Below are positions 1 through 6,789 of a stretch of 18,479 nucleotides of DNA, piece after piece (position 1 is the stretch's first letter; each line of letters opens with the position of its first letter). The stretch lies in contig DAOUMU010000220.1 in the NCBI GenBank assembly GCA_034409055.1, forward strand, positions 1 to 18,479, given 5' to 3'. The notes below the pieces were generated by a model. That model was given only the letters and a program-made list of their open reading frames with translations, ran no database searches and was not told the DNA's origin. The translations under genes were made by a program, and so were the position numbers. Source of the DNA: DAOUMU01 sp034409055 (GTDB lineage Bacteria > Chloroflexota > Anaerolineae > 4572-78 > J111).

Positions 1-70
1 CACTCACCACCTTGACCTCACCCCCTTCTGCTTCGTTTTTCCCTCCATCCCTCCCTCCCAAATCTGCCAT
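1..70 (-). CDS. Possible 5' end of a leftward gene running off the window (weak)
   Basis: On the minus strand an ATG at 68-70 opens a frame that stays free of stops to the window edge, giving 23 residues beginning MADLGGRDGGKNEAEGG. The strand is purine-rich, as coding strands often are, and the position would make it divergent from thiO. There is only a poor G-rich ribosome-binding site and no recognisable domain. It may equally be pyrimidine-rich intergenic DNA. Bases 71-182 hold nothing else that I can identify. Confidence 0.2.
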   Translation of the reverse strand, partial: MADLGGRDGGKNEAEGGEVKVVS

Positions 71-182
71 CAACCCCACCCTGACCCCATTTTTTGCCCA
101 TAGCCGCCTGTTCTGCTTCGATTCCCCCGATATGAGTACGTTTCGCGCTAAGCTTTAACCATCATACAACGGCTCAACTGCA

Positions 183-211
183 TTGTCTCTGGTTTTGGGA
201 TATGGTATACT
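183..211 (+). promoter_or_regulatory. Sigma-70-type promoter of thiO
   Basis: TTGTCT (183-188) lies 17 bases before TATACT (206-211), which is preceded by TG-N (203-205), an extended -10. The predicted start of transcription near 218 leaves a leader of about 60 bases before the ATG at 278. The leader shows no TPP-riboswitch core. The same arrangement recurs at 2377-2405. Confidence 0.6.
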
Positions 212-277
212 GCGGCCATTCAAGTGGCTTCGGCTGAACGTTTACGGCTGAAGAAAATTACTCGAAGGAGATCCTAC

Positions 278-1417
278 ATGAAAAATACAGATGTCATTAT
301 CATCGGTGCGGGTATTATTGGGGCCAGTTGTGCCTGGCGGTTGGTCCAGGCCGGTGTACGGGTGACCGTCTTCGAACGAAACGCACCAGGCAGTGAAGCC
401 TCTCAGGCTGCTCTGGGCATGCTGACCTTTCATGCAAAAGCGAACATGCCCCCTGCATTTCATGAACTGTGCCGGCGCAGCCGTCAATTCTATCCGGCCA
501 TCATCGAGGAACTGGCCGAAATCACCGGTGAGCGGCCGGATTACCGGGCCAGTGGGCACCTGCTCATTGCGCCGACCGAAACTGACCTGTCTTATCTCGA
601 CACGACCTATACCCTCAATACTGACCCTGGTATCGAGGTCGAACGGCCCACCCCGGAGGAGTGTCGCCTGCTAGCCCCGGGTCTGAATCCAAACATCCAT
701 GGCGCCCTTTTCTTCCCGGATGATGCCTGGGTTGACAATACGGCCCTGACCCTGGCCATCGTCCGGGCGGCGGAACAGGCCGGGGCTGTGTTTGAGCGGG
801 GCAAGGTGGAAGCCGTAGAAAGCCAGGCCGGACGAGCCACCGGGGTGCGTTGTGCCGGCCAGGTCCGTTCAGCCGATTGGGTCATCGTGGCGGCTGGCTG
901 TTGGTCCGGTCAAATCTCGGGTGTCCCCCCCTTGCCGGTTATGCCCATTCGGGGGCAGGCGTTGGCGGTGGCCGGCCAACCCATCCGGCGGGTCGTGGTC
1001 TCGCCTCGTGGCTCTTTGGTGCCCAAAGGAGACGGCCAGACAATGATCGGCGCTACCATTGAGCAAGCTGGATTTGCCGAGGCCAACACGCTCAGTGGGC
1101 TGAGTGAAGTGTCTGCGGCCGGTCTTGAAATCGCCCCGACCCTCGGCATGGGCGAGTTTCTGGGGGCCTGGGCCGGATTGCGACCGGGCACACCGGACAA
1201 CTTACCCTTTATCGGCCCGTTTGGTGAACTGCCGAATCTCATCGCCGCCACTGGCCATTTCCGTAACGGTATTCTCCTGGCTCCGCTCACCGCCGAACTG
1301 GTGCGGGCCATCATTACTGGAGAGCCCCCGCTATTGGCGCTCCAGCCGTTTCTGCCAGATCGGGCGATTCAGTTGCCTGCGGGTGAGTCTGGTCAAGCGA
1401 GCTATACCCATCATTAA
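278..1417 (+). CDS. thiO: FAD-dependent glycine/D-amino-acid oxidase, ThiO type
   Basis: The 379-residue protein has an N-terminal dinucleotide-binding fold: GAGIIG at residues 10-15 with an acidic residue (E33) after the second strand, as in FAD-binding DAO-family enzymes. The C-terminal part carries the ThiO-like sequence GHFRNGILLAP, and length matches glycine oxidases. In ThiO the enzyme oxidises glycine to the imine used to build the thiazole of thiamine. The ATG at 278 is chosen because GAAGGAG (264-270) sits 7 bases upstream; a longer open frame from 224 has no such site. No other thiamine genes are adjacent, so a different small-amino-acid substrate is possible. The next gene, an SDR, follows after 123 bases and may be cotranscribed. 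Confidence 0.8.
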   Translation: MKNTDVIIIGAGIIGASCAWRLVQAGVRVTVFERNAPGSEASQAALGMLTFHAKANMPPAFHELCRRSRQFYPAIIEELAEITGERPDYRASGHLLIAPTETDLSYLDTTYTLNTDPGIEVERPTPEECRLLAPGLNPNIHGALFFPDDAWVDNTALTLAIVRAAEQAGAVFERGKVEAVESQAGRATGVRCAGQVRSADWVIVAAGCWSGQISGVPPLPVMPIRGQALAVAGQPIRRVVVSPRGSLVPKGDGQTMIGATIEQAGFAEANTLSGLSEVSAAGLEIAPTLGMGEFLGAWAGLRPGTPDNLPFIGPFGELPNLIAATGHFRNGILLAPLTAELVRAIITGEPPLLALQPFLPDRAIQLPAGESGQASYTHH

Positions 1418-1426
1418 TGTACAAAG

Positions 1427-1524
1427 TATTAGTAGATCCAATTTTCAAGCTCGGAGTGGACCACAGTCCGCGTTTTGGCCGCTGGACTGTGGTCCAGCTA
1501 GAGCAAATTTGGATGTACTAAGTA
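1427..1524. repeat. Foldback (imperfect palindrome) element between thiO and the SDR gene
   Basis: The core is a perfect 13-bp inverted repeat, TGGACCACAGTCC (1457-1469) and its complement (1484-1496), around a 14-base loop. Pairing continues outward imperfectly: GCTC/GAGC, then an arm reading TTAGTAGATCCAATTT against TTAGTACATCCAAATTT on the other side. The element occupies nearly the whole intergenic gap and stops directly before the ribosome-binding site of the next gene (AGGAG, 1526-1530). It could be a small non-autonomous element or an RNA hairpin that adjusts expression of the downstream gene. There is no T-run, so it is not a typical terminator. Confidence 0.65.
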
Positions 1525-1540
1525 TAGGAGAGAAAAATCT

Positions 1541-2263
1541 GTGAGTAATCTAACCGATCACGTGGCCCTCGTCACTGGCGGGGGCACGGGTATAGGCCGG
1601 GCGGTGGCCCTGGCTTTAGCCAAGCAGGGAGCCAAGATCGTTGTTTGTGGCCGGAGACGCGAACTTTTAGCAGAGACTGTCGCCGCTATCAAAGAAAGGG
1701 ACGGCCACGCGCTGGCCATGCAGGCCGACGTGACAGAGACAGAGACGGTGCAACGGGTGGTGCAGAGTACGGTTGACAGGTTTGGCACCGTCAATATCCT
1801 GATCAACAATGCCGGCATTTACCAGACCGGTTACATCCACGAGCACGACATCGAAGCCTGGGACCAGGTCATGGCCATCAATCTTCGCGGGCCTTTCCTG
1901 TTCGCCCGGACGGTGCTGCCGCTGATGCGTGCCCAACGCCAGGGTCACATCATCAACCTCAGTTCCAATTCGGGGATTGATTACTTTCCGGGCAGCGGAG
2001 CCTACGGGGTGAGCAAACACGCCCTCAATGCCCTGAGCGAGTTCATCCAGCGGGAAAACCAGGATTTCTCTATCCGGGTCGATACCGTCTGTCCCGGTAT
2101 GGTCTTGACCCCGATGGCCGAAAATCGGCCCGGACTCATCCCCGAAAAATGTTTGCTACCGGAGGACATTGCCGACCTGGTGTTGTGGTTGCTAACCTGT
2201 CGAACCAACATCAAGATTGGCCGGCCCATTTTGATTGAACCAATGGAGAGTCCGTGGGAGTGA
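1541..2263 (+). CDS. Short-chain dehydrogenase/reductase (classical SDR)
   Basis: This 240-residue protein is a full-length classical SDR. Visible motifs are TGGGTGIG (residues 12-19, cofactor loop), NNAG (89-92), the catalytic Asn in MAINL (N114), Ser (S142), and YGVSK with Y155 and K159. CGRRR at 36-40 after the second strand suggests NADP(H) preference. It is an NAD(P)-dependent oxidoreductase; the substrate cannot be read from sequence, and the 3-oxoacyl-ACP reductase-like subgroup is only one option. The start is GTG at 1541 with AGGAG ten bases upstream. It lies 123 bases after thiO with only a foldback element between, so one transcript is plausible. Confidence 0.85.
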   Translation: MSNLTDHVALVTGGGTGIGRAVALALAKQGAKIVVCGRRRELLAETVAAIKERDGHALAMQADVTETETVQRVVQSTVDRFGTVNILINNAGIYQTGYIHEHDIEAWDQVMAINLRGPFLFARTVLPLMRAQRQGHIINLSSNSGIDYFPGSGAYGVSKHALNALSEFIQRENQDFSIRVDTVCPGMVLTPMAENRPGLIPEKCLLPEDIADLVLWLLTCRTNIKIGRPILIEPMESPWE

Positions 2264-2300
2264 CCCGAAGCAAGAAATGCTGAATTAATGAAAGTGTAAA

Positions 2301-2321
2301 TTGTCAAACACAATTTGACAA
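2301..2321. promoter_or_regulatory. Small perfect inverted repeat downstream of the SDR gene
   Basis: TTGTCAAA (2301-2308) and TTTGACAA (2314-2321) are perfect complements around a 5-base loop. It lies 37 bases past the SDR stop and about 55 bases before the next promoter. It could be an RNA stem or an operator; the sequence alone does not decide. Confidence 0.35.
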
Positions 2322-2324
2322 ATG

Positions 2325-2353
2325 AATTTCAAAAAAATCATTTTGAATTTTTT
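2325..2353 (+). terminator. Weak terminator-like AT-rich hairpin after the SDR gene
   Basis: Bases 2325-2334 pair with 2341-2350 (nine of ten positions, core CAAAA/TTTTG), followed by more T residues to 2353. The position before the next promoter fits a terminator, but the stem has only one G-C pair, so it would be weak. Confidence 0.3.
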
Positions 2354-2358
2354 GGGTA

Positions 2359-2373
2359 TACCGGATTCCGGTA
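2359..2373. promoter_or_regulatory. Perfect palindrome next to the -35 box (operator candidate)
   Basis: TACCGGA-T-TCCGGTA is a perfect 7+1+7 palindrome ending four bases before the predicted -35 box at 2377. A dimeric regulator could bind here. No regulator gene is adjacent. Confidence 0.4.
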
Positions 2374-2376
2374 CCG

Positions 2377-2405
2377 TTGTCGTTGGCCGGGAGTCGTGAT
2401 ATACT
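2377..2405 (+). promoter_or_regulatory. Sigma-70-type promoter of the membrane-protein/pentapeptide operon
   Basis: TTGTCG (2377-2382), a 17-base spacer, and TATACT (2400-2405) preceded by TG-A, an extended -10. Architecture and -10 sequence match the promoter at 183-211. A second TATAAT at 2409-2414 lacks a well-spaced -35. The predicted transcript begins near 2412, giving a short leader to the GTG at 2433. Confidence 0.55.
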
Positions 2406-2432
2406 CTATATAATCAAGAACTTGTTTGTGAT

Positions 2433-4925
2433 GTGTCTGTTAGCAAAATCTCCAATTACCAATCTCCAATCTCCTGCGAAGTGACAGATTTGAAAACTAA
2501 CCCCAGCAATCAGCCAACAGTAATTAGCAATCCACCCCAAAACTGGCCAAACGTCATCTGGCAGGAGTGGCGCAACTGCGAGGATGAGGCGTACGCCCAC
2601 CATCTATTTGAACTGGTGGTCAACGAGCCAACGGATGGGCGAGCTACGGCGGTTTTAATGCTGATGGGCGCACTTTTTGGGGCCATTGGCGGTGGGCTGC
2701 TGACCTTGCTGCGGTATCCGGAGATCCTAACCGTTGAGCTGATAGTTTTGGGCATAATTGCCGGGGTTACCGGTGGGTTGCTGGTTTTGTTGGAGCTCAG
2801 GTTGGCCCGGCGGTCATTGTGGGGCTTCTGGCTGCTGGGACTTATGGGGGTCACCGGCGGCTGGCTGCTGATTTTTCTGCTGCCAGGGGATCATCTCATC
2901 ACCGCGCTGCTAGCCTGGGCCATCGTGTTGGGTATAACCATTGGTGCCAGCGGTGGGTTACTGGTCATGTTGGCACTCGGGCTGGGACGGCGGTCATTGT
3001 GGGGGGCCTGGCTACCTGGACTCATTCCGGCTACTCTGGTGCTAGACAAGTCGGGCCGATTGACCTTTGGGCGAGCTACAATCGTTTTAATCCTAAGGGG
3101 GGCCCTTTTTGGGGCCGTCGGCGGCGGGCTGCTGACCTCACTGCTGTATCCAGGGCATCTCACCGTGCTGATAGTTTGGGGCATAGGGTTCGGCATAGCT
3201 GTCGGGGCCGCCGGTGGGTTGCTGGTCATGGTGGGGCTCAGGTTGGGCCGGCGAGTAACCTGGGCCTGCTGGCTATTTGGCCTCTTTGGGACCATCGGCG
3301 GCGGGCTGCTGACCCTACTACGGTATCCGATCCATCTAAACACCGAACTGATAACCTGGGAAATAGGGGCGAGCATAACCGTCGGGACTGGCGGTGGGTT
3401 ATTGATCATGTTGGCACTCGGGCTGGGACGGCGGTCATCGTGGGGAGCCTGGCTCCTGGGCCTGATTCCGGCCAATCTGATCGTGGCTAGATCGGGCAGA
3501 TTGACCTTGAATTCCCTTTACTTCGGGCTGGTGGTCGTCTTGAGCAGTGGTATGGGACTGTGGCTGACCGGGGCGGTGTTCTTTGGCCAACCGAATTACC
3601 AGTCTGATACCCTGGATGTGGTGCGCCAACCGAACTACCAGTTTTATACCCTGCTCGTGGGTCTGGTTGGCCTGGCCATCGTTGGATTTTTCCAAAGCCG
3701 GTGGGCCGCCCTGGTGAGCACGCTCATGGGCCTACTGGTCGGTTTGTCTTTTGGCCTGTTCTTTGGTTTGGGCCTGGCCCAACTGGTGGGGATGCTCATC
3801 ACTCCGCTCGATGAATTAAACTCGGCCCGGCTGGTTGGCCTGGCCGTGGGCACAGGAGCGGGCCTGTTCTTTGGGCGTAGGGCCGGGCTTATCGGGGTAC
3901 TGCTTGGCCAGGGGGTGGCTACGGTGTTGGCGCTGGCTGGGGGGGTAATGGCCGTCGGGTCAGACCTTGTTTTGCTCCATTGGCTGGTTGGCTTGCTGCT
4001 GGGAGGCGTCGTGGCAAGCGTCGGTAAAATGTACCTATCAAAAGGCAGACCTGATTTTGCCGACGCCTATGCTTATCGCGCGGCGTACCTTTGGTGGCTG
4101 GGACGCCCGCCCGTGGCCGAGGTAGAAGCTGCGCTGCGACAGCATGCTTCCGGAGAGATCTGGCAGAAACTGTTTGATAACCTGGAAAAGCAACAGACAC
4201 AGCCGCAGACAGCAGAGGCAGTGTGGGGTTATCTACAAAGGCCCAATTGGGTAGACCAGTTCGTCGGGCGCCAGGCGTTGGTTGCCTTGAGCCATGAGGC
4301 CATTCCCCCCCTGCTGGCCGCGGCCGGAGACAGAGATCAGCCCTTGCGCCGAACGGCCATGTGGCTGGTTCAGAGTATCGGCCACGAAACCATCACCCGA
4401 CTGGCCGGGCAAGCGGATCGTTTGTTGTGTGCTGATTGCTTGACCTGTACCAGTCCCCACCCGGTAGGCGGGTCTGATCTTTCTGTGCTCTACTACGGCT
4501 GCCGTATCTGCGGTCAAAGCCGGGAGTTTTTCTATTGCCCCCGGGGTGTGGTGGCCGTGCTGGACAGCGAATGGACTGAAGCGCGGCCTCACCAGGGTGG
4601 TTTGTTGCACCGGAGGTTTGGGTCGTCCAGCGTCGCCAGGGCAAAGACTGAAACACAAACGCCAGACAATGGTCTCTTGCGGGTCAACTGGCTGGCCCGT
4701 CGTAAACTGTTTGACTTTGATCGGGTTGAAATCATCCAGGCCACGGATGAAGAGATCGAGCGTTTCGCCGTGCAGGTCGGCAACGATACCGATCCCGTGC
4801 GGCAGCCTCGCTACGCCCAGATGCAATGCCTCATCGCGCCGCAATGCCGGTTGTCGGAAAACACGCAGCGGGTTTTGAGCCGTGTTTTTGGGCAGGTAGA
4901 GCGGGGGCAGGAGGTGAGAGAATGA
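2433..4925 (+). CDS. Large polytopic membrane protein with HEAT-like and Cys-rich C-terminal region, function unknown
   Basis: I do not recognise a characterised family. The 830-residue protein has a soluble N-terminal stretch (1-70), then a Gly/Leu-rich membrane region (about 71-535) that I read as roughly 14-16 hydrophobic segments. A soluble tail follows: a helical HEAT-like part (about 560-660), a Cys cluster C666-x2-C669-x2-C672 with C690-x2-C693 and C702 that looks like a zinc-binding knuckle, and a mixed end (750-830). Residues 70-213 and 214-357 are a tandem duplication. The start is unsure: GTG 2433 has a poor ribosome-binding site, and the first 16 residues are encoded by intergenic-type repeat DNA; GTG 2481 is an alternative. 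The stop overlaps the start of the next gene (ATGA), so the two products are probably made together. The tail may face the cytosol and bind a partner, perhaps the pentapeptide protein (inference). Confidence 0.75.
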   Translation: MSVSKISNYQSPISCEVTDLKTNPSNQPTVISNPPQNWPNVIWQEWRNCEDEAYAHHLFELVVNEPTDGRATAVLMLMGALFGAIGGGLLTLLRYPEILTVELIVLGIIAGVTGGLLVLLELRLARRSLWGFWLLGLMGVTGGWLLIFLLPGDHLITALLAWAIVLGITIGASGGLLVMLALGLGRRSLWGAWLPGLIPATLVLDKSGRLTFGRATIVLILRGALFGAVGGGLLTSLLYPGHLTVLIVWGIGFGIAVGAAGGLLVMVGLRLGRRVTWACWLFGLFGTIGGGLLTLLRYPIHLNTELITWEIGASITVGTGGGLLIMLALGLGRRSSWGAWLLGLIPANLIVARSGRLTLNSLYFGLVVVLSSGMGLWLTGAVFFGQPNYQSDTLDVVRQPNYQFYTLLVGLVGLAIVGFFQSRWAALVSTLMGLLVGLSFGLFFGLGLAQLVGMLITPLDELNSARLVGLAVGTGAGLFFGRRAGLIGVLLGQGVATVLALAGGVMAVGSDLVLLHWLVGLLLGGVVASVGKMYLSKGRPDFADAYAYRAAYLWWLGRPPVAEVEAALRQHASGEIWQKLFDNLEKQQTQPQTAEAVWGYLQRPNWVDQFVGRQALVALSHEAIPPLLAAAGDRDQPLRRTAMWLVQSIGHETITRLAGQADRLLCADCLTCTSPHPVGGSDLSVLYYGCRICGQSREFFYCPRGVVAVLDSEWTEARPHQGGLLHRRFGSSSVARAKTETQTPDNGLLRVNWLARRKLFDFDRVEIIQATDEEIERFAVQVGNDTDPVRQPRYAQMQCLIAPQCRLSENTQRVLSRVFGQVERGQEVRE
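2640..3503 (+). repeat. Tandem duplication inside the membrane-protein gene, 432-base period
   Basis: Bases 2640-3071 (residues 70-213) and 3072-3503 (residues 214-357) are two direct copies. They are similar at DNA level: for example both contain GGGCGAGCTAC at the junction, CTTTTTGGGGCC, and GGACGGCGGTCAT near their ends. Each unit is itself two halves of about 70 residues, each with a GGGLL-type hydrophobic pair ending in a LGRR(S)xWxxW(L) motif. The membrane domain therefore grew by two rounds of duplication. Confidence 0.75.
4909..4917 (+). promoter_or_regulatory. Strong ribosome-binding site deciding the pentapeptide-gene start
   Basis: AGGAGGTGA is a full match to the anti-Shine-Dalgarno sequence. 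It lies inside the end of the upstream gene, four bases before the ATG at 4922, and rules out the longer open frame from 4826. Confidence 0.8.
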
Positions 4926-6640
4926 GTCGGACGGCCATAGAAAAGATTTTTCAGGTCGCTGCCGGGGTGATTATCCTGGTTTGTGTAGGGTTAGGGGGGG
5001 CACTTTTTTGGCAGTATCGCACGCGCGTAGGTCCCACGATCTGCCGACCATACTGCCAGGATATGAATCTGGCCGGGATCGATCTTCGTCGAACGAGCTT
5101 GACAGGGATCAGCATCAGTGGGGTGAATTTTAGCGGCGTGTCCTTAGTTTCAACTGACCTGAGCGGGGCCGACCTGAGCGGGGCCGACCTGCGCGGGGCC
5201 AAACTGAATGGGGCCGATCTGAGAGGGGCCAACCTGAGGGGGGCTAACCTGAGCGAGGCGGCCCTGTATAAGGTTAAGCTTGATGACACCACCCAAATCG
5301 ACGACAAATGGCGACTGGTTTGGGAAATTGTTAACCAGGGGGCGGCCGGCCAGGACCCGAACGGAACCGACCTGAGCGGAGCCAAGTTGAGCGGCCTTGA
5401 TCTGAGTGGGGCCGACTTGAGCGACATCGATCTGAGTGGGGCCGACCTGTACCGGGCCGACCTGAAGGGGACCGACCTGAGGGGGACTAACTTGAAGGGA
5501 GCTAACCTGGATAAGGTACCTCTGCACGGCGCTAAGCTTGATGACACCACCCAAATCGACGACAAATGGCGATTGGTTTGGGAAATTGTTAACCAGGGGG
5601 CAGTGGGTCGAGATCTAAACGGGGCCGAGTTGCATGAAGCTGACCTGGCTGGGGCCGATATGAGGGGGGCTAACCTGATCAGGGCAGACCTGCAAGGAGT
5701 CTTGCTAAACGGAGCTGATCTAAAGGGAGCTAACCTGACGAGGGCTCGCCTGAAGGGGGCCGACCTGGCCGGGGCTGATCTGACCGAGGCCAAGTTGAGC
5801 CAGGCTGACCTGGAAGAAACCGACCTGAGCCAGGTCAATCTGCACGGGGCCGACTTGAGCGGGGCTGATCTCCATCGTACCGACCTGCGGCAGGCCGATC
5901 TGAGCAGGGCCAATCTGTACGGAACTAATTTGCGTATGGCTATCCTGAGCCAGACCAACTTGAACGGAGCTAACCTGACCGGGGTCGATCTGAGTGGAAT
6001 CAGCCTGGTCGGGCTGGATTTGAGCCAAACTGACCTGACTCAGGCGGACCTGCACCAGGCCAACCTGTCCAGAGTCAACTTGAGTCGCGCTAACTTGCGC
6101 CAAGCCAATCTAATTGAGACCGAATTGATTAAAGCTGACTTAGGCCAGGCTGATCTGAGTCAGGCCGATTTAAAGAATGCTGAACTGAGTGAGGCCGATC
6201 TGAGGGGGGCTAATTTAAGTGAGAGTAATCTGCGCCAGGTTCGTCTGCATGGTGCAAAGATTGATGAGGCAACCCGGCTGGATGACAAGTGGCATTTGGT
6301 TTGGGAGATTGTTAATCAAGGGGGTCGGGGGCGAGACTTGCGTGGAATTGACTTGAGCCGAGCGGACCTGAGTGAAACCGACTTGAGTCAAGCTGACTTG
6401 AGTGGGGCTAACCTGATCGAAGCCACCCTGGTTGAGGTTAACTTAAGCGGGGCCAACCTGAGTGAAGTTGACCTGAGCAATGCTTTTCTAAACCGGGTTG
6501 ATCTGAGTGGAGCCGATCTGCGTGGAGCCGATTTATACACAGCCCAGTTAGTCGTGGTTACCTGGAACGGCGCGAGATACAACAACCAAACCCAATGGCC
6601 GGAGGGATTCAGGCCCGTTGGCGCAGTCAGGGAGGATTAA
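4922..6640 (+). CDS. Membrane-anchored pentapeptide-repeat protein with three conserved linker inserts
   Basis: The 572-residue protein has one N-terminal membrane segment (about residues 12-32, no cleavage site evident), a short Cys pair region (CRPYC, about 43-47), and then a long run of A(D/N)LxG pentapeptides forming right-handed quadrilateral beta-helices. The solenoid is broken by three inserts beginning near residues 119, 205 and 446, each with the core DDKW(R/H)LVWEIVNQG. The protein therefore consists of four stacked helix blocks: about 40-118, 141-204, 228-445 and 469-560. Pentapeptide proteins usually act as binding scaffolds or DNA mimics; the membrane anchor argues for a scaffold at the membrane (inference). 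It is translationally coupled to the upstream polytopic protein through ATGA. Base use is repetitive, and the first two inserts are nearly identical at DNA level. Confidence 0.85.
   Translation: MSRTAIEKIFQVAAGVIILVCVGLGGALFWQYRTRVGPTICRPYCQDMNLAGIDLRRTSLTGISISGVNFSGVSLVSTDLSGADLSGADLRGAKLNGADLRGANLRGANLSEAALYKVKLDDTTQIDDKWRLVWEIVNQGAAGQDPNGTDLSGAKLSGLDLSGADLSDIDLSGADLYRADLKGTDLRGTNLKGANLDKVPLHGAKLDDTTQIDDKWRLVWEIVNQGAVGRDLNGAELHEADLAGADMRGANLIRADLQGVLLNGADLKGANLTRARLKGADLAGADLTEAKLSQADLEETDLSQVNLHGADLSGADLHRTDLRQADLSRANLYGTNLRMAILSQTNLNGANLTGVDLSGISLVGLDLSQTDLTQADLHQANLSRVNLSRANLRQANLIETELIKADLGQADLSQADLKNAELSEADLRGANLSESNLRQVRLHGAKIDEATRLDDKWHLVWEIVNQGGRGRDLRGIDLSRADLSETDLSQADLSGANLIEATLVEVNLSGANLSEVDLSNAFLNRVDLSGADLRGADLYTAQLVVVTWNGARYNNQTQWPEGFRPVGAVRED
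5276..5600 (+). repeat. Recent 258-base duplication in the pentapeptide gene (insert copies 1 and 2)
   Basis: The insert module begins with the lysine codon at 5276 and again at 5534, exactly 258 bases (86 codons) apart. The two copies, 5276-5342 and 5534-5600, are almost identical over about 67 bases. A third copy at 6257-6323 has the same protein pattern but many synonymous changes, so it is older. Confidence 0.8.
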
Positions 6641-6789
6641 ACTCAGACTACCACCAGTTTCGATTTTTGGGTCAAAAACAGTAACAAAATCTTCCGGCAC
6701 GTCAAATAGCGGGATTATCGTCATAAATAACGCAAAATAATGCCAAGCAAGTATTGACCCTGATTAGACTCAAGGAGGTTATGAAATTC

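Noticed and set aside
278..278. TPP riboswitch in the thiO leader
   Set aside because: The leader of about 60 bases shows no CTGAGA or ACCTGATC core.
4233..4844. 203-residue leftward open frame inside the membrane-protein gene
   Set aside because: It lies opposite the HEAT/Cys region, whose motifs are coherent on the plus strand; no ribosome-binding site or domain supports the minus frame.
4951..5958. 335-residue open frame opposite the pentapeptide gene
   Set aside because: The repetitive Ser/Arg/Leu/Pro composition is the mirror of the A(D/N)LxG repeats; it has no ribosome-binding site and no domain.
6664..6678. Short hairpin TTTTTG-GGT-CAAAAA after the pentapeptide gene as terminator
   Set aside because: Six-bp AT-rich stem with a three-base loop and no following T-run; too weak to call.
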